DNA of 64,000 nucleotides from Symbiodolus clandestinus (GTDB lineage: Bacteria > Pseudomonadota > Gammaproteobacteria > Enterobacterales > G038960095). Position numbers and translations under genes: made by a program. Shown here in pieces: positions 44,521-54,069 of this stretch (positions are counted from its first letter, which is position 1; each line of letters opens with the position of its first letter). Under the pieces are notes generated by a model. It was not told the DNA's origin. It made no database searches and was given only the letters and a program-made list of their open reading frames with translations. The DNA lies in contig CP152425.1 of assembly GCA_038960095.1 (NCBI GenBank), positions 248,001 through 312,000 of the forward strand, in the 5' to 3' direction.

Positions 44521-46026
44521 ATGCCTAACCAGCTAGCAGTCTCTCCAGCACCGCAGCTACAACGCCGCCTACAGGCACGCCATTTAACCATGATTGCCAT
44601 TGGTGGTTCTATCGGTACCGGTCTGTTTTTAGCCTCTGGCGCCTCTATCGCTCAGGCGGGCCCCGGAGGCGCTCTTGTGGCCTATGGGTTGATCGGCCTT
44701 ATGGTCTATTGCTTAATGACTAGTTTAGGTGAATTGGCTGCTTTCATGCCCTTATCTGGCTCTTTTGCACTCTATGGCGCTCGGTTTGTGGAACCTGGAT
44801 TTGGTTTTGCCTTAGGTTGGAACTACTGGTACAACTGGGCAATTACCGTAGCCGTTGAGCTGGTTGCTGCTGCTTTAGTCATGCAATATTGGTTCCCTGC
44901 CATTCCCGGGCTAGTCTGGAGCAGCCTGTTCTTGCTAATTACTTTTTTATTGAACTTCTTTTCCGTTAAAGGGTTTGGTGAAGCTGAATATTGGTGCTCC
45001 TTGATCAAGGTGACCACCGTGATCTTATTTGTCATTACGGGGCTGATGATGATTATCGGTATTCTCTGGCAAGCTAACCCTAAGGTGCTTACACCTTGGA
45101 AACTGTTTACTATTAATGATGCCCCTTTTGCCGGCGGTCTGCCAGCTATTTTAAGTGTTGCTCTAATTGCCGGCTTTTCATTTCAAGGAACAGAACTGAT
45201 TGGTATAGCCGCTGGAGAGTCCTCCGATCCGCAGCGAACAATTCCAGATGCCATTAAACAGATATTTTGGCGAATTCTACTGTTTTATGGATTGGCGATT
45301 GTTATTATCAGTTGTTTAATCCCTTATACGGATAAAAATCTACTCAATAATGATCTTAGCCAAATCAGCATGAGTCCATTCACGCTACTGTTTAAACGAG
45401 CTGGATTAGCTTTTGCTGCTAGTATGATGAATGCCGTAATCTTATCAGCTATTTTATCAGCCGGTAATGCTGGCCTTTATGCCTCAACAAGAATGCTATA
45501 CACCTTGGCTATGCAAGGCATGGCTCCCTCCTGTTTTGCCAAGCTATCCTCAACAGGTATTCCACGAACTGCTTTGTATGCAACCACTGCAGTGGCTGCA
45601 CTCTGCTTTTTGAGTGCACTTTTTGGTGAACAGAAAATTTATATTTGGCTACTGAGTGCATCAGCCATGAGTGGATTTATCGTCTGGGTAGGCATTGCTT
45701 TATCTCACTACCGTTTTCGCCGAGGTTATCTGCTTCAAGGATATGACATTCATGCACTCCCTTATCGAGCTAAATGGTTTCCTTGTGGACCTATTATGGC
45801 ATTGATTTTCTGCCTATTAATTATGCTAGGTCAAGGGATACCTGCCTTCATCGATAATAGCTGGAATTGGCAGCAATTGTGCATGACCTACCTGGGGATT
45901 CCTCTTTTTTTATTGCTATGGGGAGGATATCGCTATTACCATAAAAGTAGCTGGGTTAGCTACCAAGCTATGGATTTCAATCCCTACGAAAAAGACAACC
46001 TATCTGTTGAGTCTATCAATCCCTAG
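44521..46026 (+). CDS. lysP: Lysine-specific permease LysP
   Basis: APC-superfamily inner-membrane lysine:proton symporter with about twelve helices. From ATG 44521 the 501 residues begin QLQRRLQARHLTMIAIGGSIGTGLFLASG and include FGFALGWNYWYNWA, VKGFGEAEYWCSLIKVTTV, GFSFQGTELIGIAAGE and LSHYRFRRGYLLQGYDI, all close to E. coli LysP. A start 14 codons upstream exists, but GGAATAATC places the site here. Suggests reliance on imported lysine. Confidence 0.92.
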   Translation: MPNQLAVSPAPQLQRRLQARHLTMIAIGGSIGTGLFLASGASIAQAGPGGALVAYGLIGLMVYCLMTSLGELAAFMPLSGSFALYGARFVEPGFGFALGWNYWYNWAITVAVELVAAALVMQYWFPAIPGLVWSSLFLLITFLLNFFSVKGFGEAEYWCSLIKVTTVILFVITGLMMIIGILWQANPKVLTPWKLFTINDAPFAGGLPAILSVALIAGFSFQGTELIGIAAGESSDPQRTIPDAIKQIFWRILLFYGLAIVIISCLIPYTDKNLLNNDLSQISMSPFTLLFKRAGLAFAASMMNAVILSAILSAGNAGLYASTRMLYTLAMQGMAPSCFAKLSSTGIPRTALYATTAVAALCFLSALFGEQKIYIWLLSASAMSGFIVWVGIALSHYRFRRGYLLQGYDIHALPYRAKWFPCGPIMALIFCLLIMLGQGIPAFIDNSWNWQQLCMTYLGIPLFLLLWGGYRYYHKSSWVSYQAMDFNPYEKDNLSVESINP

Positions 46027-46039
46027 CATCAAGGAAACT

Positions 46040-46459
46040 GGCTAATTGACAGCTCGCCCCCTGAAGGAAGGAGATTCCTATTCTGCTTTATACCGCAGCC
46101 GGTGTAGCCATTCACCCCAACTGGCATCAGCGATTAACTTCGCTAGTTTTGAGTTGCGGAGCATGTTCTTGACTGGCAGAGATTCGACGCAAATCACTTG
46201 GTTTTCGTTAATCAGTTTGCGGGTGGTGCAATGCCTGTTTCAAAGGCACGCAAGAGACTTCGTTGAGCCAAGCAAGTTCCGGCTGCTTTTTCAGTGCTGT
46301 TAGTCGTGCACTGGCCTGGATGTAGCTGGTTTTTTCTTGGTACTGATAGAATAGGTCAGTGCGCCAACGGGATACAAAACGCGCGCATCCAAAGGTCTTA
46401 GCCTAAAGCTCAGCTTGTTCCGTAGTTGGATAGCAACGGTATTTGTATGTACATTTCAT
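46040..46459 (-). pseudogene. tnpB: tnpB (IS200/IS605 orfB) remnant
   Basis: On the minus strand the frame starts MKCTYKYRCYPTTEQAEL, meets a TAG, continues KTFGCARFVSRWRTDLFYQ and SARLTALKKQPELAWLNEVS, then jumps by an internal deletion to NENQVICVESLPVKNMLRNSKLAKLIADASWGEWL and again to a CGIKQNR tail. These are the N-terminal, central and end blocks of TnpB, an RNA-guided nuclease of IS200/IS605 elements. The RuvC catalytic parts between them are gone, so it is dead. Confidence 0.8.
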
Positions 46460-46684
46460 AACTTACATTTTATTGGAGATTAGTGTGAAAATAAAAATGG
46501 TTAGAAAAAACAGAAACTCCTCCTTTTTTCCCCACCTTAAAACGGCAGGGTTACTTGGAGGTATTTGATGAATGCAGCTTAACAATGTGTCCAGTTCTAC
46601 TCCACATCGTTACCCATAACTATCAACAGTCTGAAAAAATCGCCATAAATAAGTTAAGATGGATGAATTTGAGGTATTGATACG

Positions 46685-46933
46685 ATGGACTGGGCAATGA
46701 GAGAGATGGGAACGGTGGAGTTAGGAGAGCAGCGACTTAATCATCGGGTCATTGCATTGCTTGATAGGTTGGGTGCCAGTGCTCAAGCCAGTATTCCGGT
46801 AGCATGCGGCAGTTGGGCAGAAACAAAAGCAGCCTACCGGTTATTTGATTTAGTTAATAAAATCCATTCTATGGGAGCTTGGTTGGCTGGTGGATTCAAT
46901 TCAGTAGCAATAACATGTACTAGCTTAGACTAA
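46685..46933 (+). pseudogene. Tn5/IS4-type transposase, N-terminal fragment
   Basis: About 82 residues: WAMREMGTVELGEQRLNHR, SIPVACGSWAETKAAYRLF match the N-terminal DNA-binding domain of Tn5/IS50-like transposases. The frame then diverges and stops; the DDE catalytic domain is absent. Confidence 0.8.
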
Positions 46934-46972
46934 ATCTGACAGTTACCGGTGATGAATCAGGTGTCTGTTCGA

Positions 46973-47361
46973 TCAAGTCCGGTTCAGATTTTTTTCCGTC
47001 CAGATCTTTTTGCCATCAATTAATGTATCCATTGGCGTAAGCCCACAGCACTTTTTTCCCTGATGAGTTCGTTGGTTATTATAATGCCATAACCAAATGT
47101 CCCGTTCAGCCTGAAGTTTTTCTAAATCCCTGTATAAATGTTTTCGAAACGTAACCTGATAGAACTCTTGAAGAATGGTTTTTAGGGACTCGACGGCTAC
47201 GGTTGACTAATGCTTCAACTCCGCCTTCCTCAACCAACTCCTGGTAGCGATAAAACCTATCCCGAGACACCCCCTTAACCTTGCTGGCTTGAGAGACATT
47301 ATTAAATTCTTCAGCGAGATTCAGAAGTCCAACTTTGTGTTTAATGATGGGTTTGTTACTA
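46973..47361 (-). pseudogene. IS481-type transposase remnant with internal deletion
   Basis: On the minus strand NPIIKHKVGLLNLAEEFNNV and GVSRDRFYRYQELVEEGGVEALVNRSRRVPK (helix-turn-helix) are followed, after a large internal deletion, by YQVTFRKHLYRDLEKLQAERDIWLWHYNNQRTHQGK-type C-terminal sequence ending TEKNLNRT. The DDE core is missing. Confidence 0.75.
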
Positions 47362-47364
47362 TTC

Positions 47365-47549
47365 GGGATAAAATCGCTGCTAGAACTTTTTCTTTATTAC
47401 GTAAAATGGTGCTAAACATTGTTAGGCAAGATTCCGGTAACAAAACCAGTCTGCGCGGACAGCGTAAAAGGGCTGGATGGGATGATAGCTACATGGCTCA
47501 TCTGCTGTTTAATTGTCGGGAAATTACAGCGCAGGATTTTGATGCGTAA
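47365..47549 (+). pseudogene. ISAs1-type transposase, C-terminal fragment
   Basis: FSLLRKMVLNIVRQDSGNK, then SLRGQRKRAGWDDSYMAHLL, matches the conserved C-terminus of ISAs1-family transposases (LRRIALNLLKQE...KRLRAGWDNDYLL). Only this end remains. Confidence 0.65.
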
Positions 47550-47703
47550 GCCCTGGGAGGTACCGTTGATCAACTTACCATCAGTCGTTATGAGGCACTA
47601 CCACCATTCTCCTAGACTTTAAATTCTGGATGCTCAGTTCTAAATTTCAGCTTTTTGAGTTACCATCGGCTGCTGAGAAAATCATAACCATTGAGGGAGA
47701 GCA

Positions 47704-49080
47704 GTGGGCAAAGCGATAAAACGGGCTTTTGTTTGCCAAGCGTGTGGGGCGGATTACCCTCGCTGGCAGGGACAATGTAGCGCCTGTCAAAGTTGGAATA
47801 ACATTACAGAAATTCGTTTAGCGGCGACAAAGTCACCATCCGCCGCTTCACTGGGATACGCAGGTGAAGCCAACTATACCCAACTACAATGCCTCTCGAC
47901 CATCTCCCTCGAAACTCAGCCACGATTCTCGACACAATTGAGTGAGTTAGATCGTGTATTAGGAGGCGGGATCGTTCCTGGCAGCACCATTTTAATTGGC
48001 GGTCAGCCTGGAGCTGGGAAGAGCACACTATTGCTCCAAATTTTGTGCCAACTATCAGCCAGCATGCTAGTGGTCTACGTAACGGGAGAAGAATCGCTAC
48101 AACAAGTTGCCCTGCGAGCACAACGCCTGCAGTTACCGACTGACAAGCTGCTGATGCTTTCGGCCACTAGCGTTGAACAAATCACTCTTTTACTGCAACA
48201 AGCAGAGCCTCAGCTGGTGGTCATTGATTCTATCCAGGTCATGCAACTGGGCGATCTTGCTTCAGCTCCCGGCAGTGTTGCTCAAGTTCGTGAAAGTGCC
48301 GCTTACTTAACTCGCTTTGCTAAAACTCAACAGATCGCCATCATGATGGTGGGCCATGTGACTAAAGATGGCTCGCTGGCCGGACCTAAAGTGCTAGAGC
48401 ACTGCATCGATTGCTCACTGCTATTGGAAGGTGAATCCGACTCCCGCTACCGCACGCTGCGTAGTCATAAAAATCGTTTTGGGGCAGTTAATGAGTTAGG
48501 CGTGTTTGCGATGACTGAACTGGGATTACGTGAAGTCACCAACCCCTCAGCTATTTTTTTAACTCAGAGTCGTGAACTAGCGGCTGGTAGTGCCATTACT
48601 GTCATCCGGGAAGGTACTCGCCCCTTGTTAGTAGAAATCCAAGCACTGGTTGACCAATCGGTATTGGCAAATCCCCGCCGAGTTGCGGTGGGACTGGAGC
48701 AGAATCGGTTGGCGCTTCTTTTAGCCGTTTTACATCGCCATGGTGGTGTCCAGATGGCTGGACAAGATGTATTTGTTAATGTCGTGGGTGGGATCAAGGT
48801 TACCGAAACCAGTGCAGACTTAGCTCTGCTGTTAGCTTTAGTTTCTAGCCTGCGTGATAAACCATTACCTAGCCAATGGGTGATATTCGGCGAAGTGGGG
48901 CTATCTGGAGAGATTCGCCCAGTGCCAGGTGGTCAAGAACGAATTACCGAAGCGGCTAAGCATGGATTTCAACGGGCAGTGATTCCCTATGCTAACCGCC
49001 CTAAGCACCCCAGCAACTCCTTTCAGCTCTTCCCGGTCAAAACCTTAGCCGACGCCTTGTCACTATTCTCTGAATGGTAA
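47704..49080 (+). CDS. radA: DNA repair protein RadA
   Basis: RecA-like DnaB-type helicase that promotes branch migration in recombination. 458 residues: zinc finger FVCQACGADYPRWQGQC, P-loop IGGQPGAGKSTLL, the RadA signature HKNRFGAVNELGVFAM, and a C-terminal Lon-protease-like domain (GEVGLSGEIRPV). Starts at GTG 47704 after GAGGGAGAGCA. Same length as E. coli (460). serB, its usual upstream partner, is replaced by transposase debris. Confidence 0.96.
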   Translation: MGKAIKRAFVCQACGADYPRWQGQCSACQSWNNITEIRLAATKSPSAASLGYAGEANYTQLQCLSTISLETQPRFSTQLSELDRVLGGGIVPGSTILIGGQPGAGKSTLLLQILCQLSASMLVVYVTGEESLQQVALRAQRLQLPTDKLLMLSATSVEQITLLLQQAEPQLVVIDSIQVMQLGDLASAPGSVAQVRESAAYLTRFAKTQQIAIMMVGHVTKDGSLAGPKVLEHCIDCSLLLEGESDSRYRTLRSHKNRFGAVNELGVFAMTELGLREVTNPSAIFLTQSRELAAGSAITVIREGTRPLLVEIQALVDQSVLANPRRVAVGLEQNRLALLLAVLHRHGGVQMAGQDVFVNVVGGIKVTETSADLALLLALVSSLRDKPLPSQWVIFGEVGLSGEIRPVPGGQERITEAAKHGFQRAVIPYANRPKHPSNSFQLFPVKTLADALSLFSEW

Positions 49081-49292
49081 AATGTTCATAATTTCTTTCA
49101 ACCGTGATGGCCCCTCTGACGCTAGCTTATTAATTATAGGGTTATAATTAGGTTAATTAAAGTTAGGTGGTCAAGCGATAAACATTAACCCTATACCCAT
49201 GACAATCCTGATTCCCTGCGCTATACTAAGGTCTACATCACCGAATAGACCGCACAGCAGCATCCTGAAGCCGAAGATAGGTTTTTTCTGAA

Positions 49293-50294
49293 ATGCCCTT
49301 AATCGTTAACGGAGCTTTCCCACAACGGCGCTTGCGTCGGATACGAGAACAAAAGTTTAGCCGGCGATTAGTCGCAGAACATCGATTGACCGTCGATGAT
49401 TTGGTTGCTCCCCTATTTGTGATGCCAGGCCACCGTTGTCGGCAGCCGATTCCGTCCATGCCAGGCATTGAACGTCTTAGTCTCGATCAACTACTCGTTG
49501 AAGTGGAACGGTTGGCACACCTTGAGATCCCTGCTATTGCGCTATTTCCAGTGGTGGATCCCGTTAATAAAAGTCCCCAAGCCGAAGCGGCTTACGATCC
49601 TCAAGGGTTAATTCCGCGAGCCCTAAGAGCTATCAAGGCGGCATTCCCAAACATCGGTTTAATCACTGATGTTGCCTTAGATCCCTTTACCACCCATGGC
49701 CATGATGGCTTAATCGATGAACAGGGACGGGTATTAAATGATGAAACTCTAACTATCTTGGTACGTCAAGCGTTAGTCTACGCTCATGCTGGCGCTGATA
49801 TTATCGCTCCCAGTGATATGATGGATGGCCGCATCGGAGCTATTCGCCAAGCCTTAGAGTCGCATGGCTGCCCAAATACATTGATCATGGCTTACTCTGC
49901 TAAGTATGCCTCAAGTTATTACGGTCCCTTTCGGGATGCTATCGGTTCTTATACAACCTTGCAATCAAAAGATAAAAAAGGCTACCAAATGGATCCGGCT
50001 AATAGTGATGAAGCGTTGCAGGAAGTAGCTTTCGATCTGCAAGAGGGTGCCGATATAGTGATGATCAAACCCGGTATGCCTTATCTCGATGTACTGCAAC
50101 GGGTTAAACAGACCTTTAAAGTGCCTACGTTTGCCTACCAAGTTTCTGGTGAGTACGCTATGCACCAAGCAGCCATTCAGCAGGGTTGGCTTACGGACCG
50201 CTCGATTTTAGAATCCCTGCTCTGCTTTAAACGGGCAGGTGCTGATGGTGTTTTGACCTATTTTGCCAAACAAGTGGCAGAATGGCTGCAGTGA
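49293..50294 (+). CDS. hemB: Delta-aminolevulinic acid dehydratase (porphobilinogen synthase)
   Basis: Condenses two aminolevulinate molecules to porphobilinogen in heme synthesis. 333 residues. The metal-loop reads DVALDPFTTHGHDG (126-139), the Asp-type site of Mg-dependent HemB enzymes, not the three-Cys zinc site of E. coli HemB. Schiff-base lysines lie in IMAYSAKYASSYYGPF and IVMIKPGMPYLD. Long N-terminal arm RRLRRIREQKFSRRLVAEH. Asp-type HemB is known in Yersinia, Serratia and Pseudomonas. Confidence 0.95.
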   Translation: MPLIVNGAFPQRRLRRIREQKFSRRLVAEHRLTVDDLVAPLFVMPGHRCRQPIPSMPGIERLSLDQLLVEVERLAHLEIPAIALFPVVDPVNKSPQAEAAYDPQGLIPRALRAIKAAFPNIGLITDVALDPFTTHGHDGLIDEQGRVLNDETLTILVRQALVYAHAGADIIAPSDMMDGRIGAIRQALESHGCPNTLIMAYSAKYASSYYGPFRDAIGSYTTLQSKDKKGYQMDPANSDEALQEVAFDLQEGADIVMIKPGMPYLDVLQRVKQTFKVPTFAYQVSGEYAMHQAAIQQGWLTDRSILESLLCFKRAGADGVLTYFAKQVAEWLQ

Positions 50295-50320
50295 TTAGTC
50301 GCTAGGGATAGAAATCAATT

Positions 50321-50812
50321 ATGTTAGAGAAGATCGTGGTTGAGCAGCTCAGCAGCCTATTGAACCATAAAGGATACTCCAGCTATCTTTATTTACAAAT
50401 GAGCGCTTGGTGCGCTGATCAGGGATTTTCTGGCAGCCACGCTCTGCTACGGCGCTGCGCTCAAAAAAAGCAGCAGCAATTTTTAGCTATCTTCGACTAT
50501 ATCAATGATACAGGTGCATTACCGGTAATCGGCACCCTCCATGCGCCCCCTTATGAATTTTCTGCTTTGCCCGATCTGTTTCAACAAATCTACGAACAGG
50601 AACAGGCCATTAGCGAACGTATTGCCTGTCTCGTTTGTCAAGTATTGAACACGCAAGACTATTTTACCTTTAATTTTCTACAAACTCTGGTAACTGAACA
50701 GCGTCAAGAGGAGAAACGATTTAAAACCCTGCTTGATCAATGCGAATATCTAGGCGAGAATCGTCAAGCGATCTTTTGTTTGGATCATGCCCTAAAACAC
50801 TCGGAAAGCTAG
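50321..50812 (+). CDS. Ferritin-like protein (FtnA/FtnB family) with changed ferroxidase site
   Basis: 163-residue four-helix ferritin, collinear with E. coli FtnA without gaps through most of its length (YLYLQMSAWCADQGFSG, IFDYINDTGALPVI, TFNFLQTLVTEQRQEEKRFK). By E. coli numbering the di-iron ligands Glu17, Glu50 and His53 are Lys, Lys and Gln, Glu49 is Lys and Glu129 is Gln; Glu94, Gln127, Glu130 and Tyr24 remain. The canonical iron-oxidising centre is therefore lost, more so than in FtnB. It might still form a cage or be a decaying gene. Lies 26 bases after hemB, probably in one transcript. Confidence 0.88.
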   Translation: MLEKIVVEQLSSLLNHKGYSSYLYLQMSAWCADQGFSGSHALLRRCAQKKQQQFLAIFDYINDTGALPVIGTLHAPPYEFSALPDLFQQIYEQEQAISERIACLVCQVLNTQDYFTFNFLQTLVTEQRQEEKRFKTLLDQCEYLGENRQAIFCLDHALKHSES

Positions 50813-50834
50813 CAGCTATCGTTAGGAACTGAGC

Positions 50835-52294
50835 ATGCTCTCCCTACGGAATATTGACTATACCATTGCCGGGCGTACTCTGCTCGCCACGGTCAATTTA
50901 CAAATTGCTTCCCAGCAGCATATCGGTTTAATCGGGCGTAACGGTTCGGGTAAATCAACGCTGTTTAAAATTATCCAGGGGGATTTACTGGCCGATTCCG
51001 GCCAGATTGAGTGTGCAAAACACGGGTCAATATTAACAGTCAAGCAACAGATGCCTGAGGGAAGCGCAACCCCACTCGCTTTTCTACTTTCTCAAGACAG
51101 TGAACGCTTACAGCTGCTGCAAGCGATCGAACAGTGTCAAGATACTAATCACTTGGCTACCCTTTACGATCGATTATTACAAATTGATGCCTATACCGCT
51201 GAAGCGCGAGCAGCTGTTATCTTAAAAGGATTAGGTTTCTCCGATGATGAACAGCAGCGCCCTTTAGCTACTTTTTCCGGTGGTTTTCGGATGCGAGTTG
51301 CTCTGGCAGCGGCTCTATTTCAGCAACCTGATCTACTGCTGTTAAGGGAAAAATCACATCCTATAGTGGTAACTTTGAACAGTTCCTAACCGCCTACCAA
51401 CTGCAGCAACAGCAGATCCAAGCTCATAACAGTAAAATTCAGCAACAACGAGAACACATGCTCTCTTTTGTTAACCGCTTTCGCGCATTATCCTCTAAAG
51501 CAAAGCAGGCTCAAAGCCGGCTTAAATCCTTAGAAAAACTTCAGCTGATTCCTGTAGCAACCGATGATCCCACTTTATCTTTTCAATTCCCTGAACCCGA
51601 ATTGCTCAATCCTCCCTTACTCTCTTTTAGCAAAGTGACTTTAGGCTACGGTGATCGAGTGGTTTTATCTCAAGCAAGTGGCTATTTAGCACCTCAAGAT
51701 CGCATCGCTCTGGTGGGTGCTAATGGACAAGGAAAAACCACTTTAGCCCGCTTCTTAGCCGGAGAACTTACTGCTAAAAAAGGGGTGGTTGAACGTCATC
51801 GTCAGCTGACGGTGGCTTTTTATCATCAAGCTTTAGAAGAGGTGTTAACAGCAACTGCTACCCCTTATTCTCATATTGCAGAGCGTTGGCCTACTGCCTC
51901 TGATCAGCAGCTGCGTAAACATTTGGGGCGGTTTGGTTTTAGTCAAGAAAAGGTTGAACAGCAAGTTTCATTGCTATCGGGAGGCGAACAAGCCAGGCTG
52001 TTGTTTGCCTGCTTGACCATCTATCGCCCCCAATTATTGATTCTGGATGAACCGACTAACCACTTGGATATGGAGATGCGAGAGTCATTGATGGCAGCGT
52101 TAAACCGCTATCCTGGTGCTGTGCTGTTAATCAGCCACGATCGCTATCTGCTACAGCATGTGGCCGATCGTCTTTGGATCATTAATCAAGGCACTCTAAG
52201 CCAATTCGCTGGCGACTTGAATGACTACGAGCAGTTGCAAACAGGAAAAAGCCGCAACACTCAACAGGTTCGTCCAACTCGTCGCCAGCGGTAA
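50835..52294 (+). pseudogene. yheS: yheS-like ABC-F ATPase, broken by an internal deletion
   Basis: The first frame (50835-51389) holds ATPase domain 1 with Walker A LIGRNGSGKSTLFKII and signature TFSGGFRMRVALAAALFQQPDLLLL, then runs into foreign residues REKSHPIVV and stops. The second frame picks up at about 51345 (GKITSYSGNFEQF), shown as coding from 51458, with the linker RALSSKAKQAQSRLKSLEKL and a complete domain 2 (GANGQGKTTLARFLAG, LSGGEQARLLFA, ILDEPTNHLDMEM). About 40 residues between LLLL and GKI, holding Walker B DEPTNHLD and the HDR switch of domain 1, are deleted and the frame is shifted. Intact YheS is a ribosome-associated ABC-F protein. It converges with ettA, one base apart. 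Confidence 0.85.
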
Positions 52295-52295
52295 T

Positions 52296-53927
52296 CTAAG
52301 CGTTTTGAATAGCCAAACGCTGCTGCTTCCAAGCCTCATACTCACTGAAGTTTCCAGGATAAAAGGTGATCTTACCGCCACTTTCATAATCCAAAATATG
52401 CGTGGCAATTCGATCCAGGAACCAGCGGTCATGAGAGATCACCAACAAACAGCCTGGAAACTCTAGCAGAGCATTTTCTAGCGCACGTAGCGTCTCTACA
52501 TCCAGATCATTAGTAGGCTCATCAAGAAGCAGCACGTTACCACCCGCTTTTAATAATTTAGCTAGATGAACTCGATTACGTTCCCCTCCAGAGAGCTCGC
52601 CAATGCGCTTCTGTTGATCGCTCCCTTTAAAGTTAAAACGGCCGACATAGGCTCGACTGGGCAGGTTGAAGCTACCAATTTGCAACCTATCTAGCCCATC
52701 TGAAATCTCTTCCCAAACTGTTTTGCTAGCATCCATAGCATCCCGAAATTGGTCAACCGCTGCCAGTACAACACTGTCTCCTTTGTCGATCAAACCAGAA
52801 TCCGGAGTTTCTTGTCCAGTGAGTAAACGAAATAGAGTGGTTTTCCCAGCTCCATTAGGTCCGATGATGCCAATGATGGCGCCTTTAGGAACCGAAAAGG
52901 TGAGGTTGTCAATTAATCGGCGCTCACCATATGATTTGCAGAGACCGCTGATTTCAAGCACTTTATCTCCCAAACGAGGACCGGGAGGAATAAATAGCTC
53001 ATTGGTTTCATTACGCCGTTGGTACTCTAAAGCATTTAATTCCTCAAAGCGAGCTAAACGCGCTTTGCTCTTTGCTTGCCGCCCTTTAGGATTTTGGCGT
53101 ATCCACGCTAATTCAGTTTCTATTGACTTTTTACGAGCCGCTTCAGTGGCTGCCTCTTGTGCTAAACGCTGGCTCTTTTGATCTAGCCAGGAGGAGTAGT
53201 TGCCCTGCCAGGGGATTCCATGCCCACGATCGAGCTCTAAAATCCAGCCAGCAACATTATCCAAAAAGTAGCGATCATGGGTGATAGCCACCACGGTACC
53301 GTTATAGGATTGCAAAAACAATTCCAACCAGGCTACCGATTCAGCATCTAAATGATTGGTAGGTTCATCCAACAATAACATGTCAGGCTTTTCAAGTAAT
53401 AAACGACATAGAGCTACCCGACGTCGTTCACCACCTGATAACCGTCCGATTTTAGCTTCCCATGCAGGTAACCGAAGAGCGCTAGCCGCTCGATCTAGTT
53501 GCTGGGTTAAAGTATGCCCGTCATAGGCCTGAATCAAAGCTTCTAAACCGGCCTGCTCTTTAGCCAACTTGTCAAAATCGGCATCAGCGTCGGCATAACT
53601 AGCGTACACTTCATCTAACCGATGCAGTGCCTGTTTGACCACCTGTACGGCTTGTTCCACCGCTTCACGGACACTCTGCTCAGCATTTAGCTGAGGCTCT
53701 TGTGGTAGGTAACCAATTTTCAACCCAGGTTGTGCGACCACCGATCCTTCGATTTCTTGATCAAGGCCAGCCATAATCCGAAGTAGCGTTGATTTTCCAG
53801 CCCCATTCAGCCCTAATACTCCGATTTTTGCCCCCGGAAGAAAGCTCAGAGAGATATCTTTTAAAATCCGACGCTTGGGAAACACCACTTTATTAACACG
53901 ATGCATCGTGTAGACATATTGAGCCAT
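52296..53927 (-). CDS. ettA: Energy-dependent translational throttle protein EttA
   Basis: ABC-F ATPase that binds the ribosomal E site and senses the ATP/ADP ratio. From ATG 53927 (GTAGGA upstream) the 543-residue protein starts MAQYVYTMHRVNKVV like E. coli EttA and has two ATPase domains (VLGLNGAGKSTLLRIMAG, LSGGERRRVALCRLLL, LLLDEPTNHLD; IGPNGAGKTTLFRLLTG, LSGGERNRVHLAKLL, LLLDEPTNDLD) and the arm/linker between. All motifs are intact, unlike its broken relative yheS. Confidence 0.95.
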   Translation of the reverse strand: MAQYVYTMHRVNKVVFPKRRILKDISLSFLPGAKIGVLGLNGAGKSTLLRIMAGLDQEIEGSVVAQPGLKIGYLPQEPQLNAEQSVREAVEQAVQVVKQALHRLDEVYASYADADADFDKLAKEQAGLEALIQAYDGHTLTQQLDRAASALRLPAWEAKIGRLSGGERRRVALCRLLLEKPDMLLLDEPTNHLDAESVAWLELFLQSYNGTVVAITHDRYFLDNVAGWILELDRGHGIPWQGNYSSWLDQKSQRLAQEAATEAARKKSIETELAWIRQNPKGRQAKSKARLARFEELNALEYQRRNETNELFIPPGPRLGDKVLEISGLCKSYGERRLIDNLTFSVPKGAIIGIIGPNGAGKTTLFRLLTGQETPDSGLIDKGDSVVLAAVDQFRDAMDASKTVWEEISDGLDRLQIGSFNLPSRAYVGRFNFKGSDQQKRIGELSGGERNRVHLAKLLKAGGNVLLLDEPTNDLDVETLRALENALLEFPGCLLVISHDRWFLDRIATHILDYESGGKITFYPGNFSEYEAWKQQRLAIQNA

Positions 53928-54069
53928 GCACAATCCTACAACTGTTTGTTAACCATAAAATACCTATTATTGTAATTGATTTTAGCCTAAAACCTAAATT
54001 TTAGGTAACACCAACAATCCTTGCCAAGCCAAATGCCTAGTTCCTGACTGTTAAGATGCCAATCGCTTG

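Noticed and set aside
46046..46303. 85-codon plus-strand frame after lysP
   Set aside because: It is antisense to the tnpB remnant, whose minus-strand translation clearly matches TnpB.
49293..50294. hemB as a recent transfer from Pseudomonas because of its Asp-type metal loop
   Set aside because: Asp-type HemB is also normal in several Enterobacterales, so the motif alone does not show transfer.
52666..53181. 171-codon frame antisense to ettA
   Set aside because: Shadow of the conserved EttA reading frame; no independent features.
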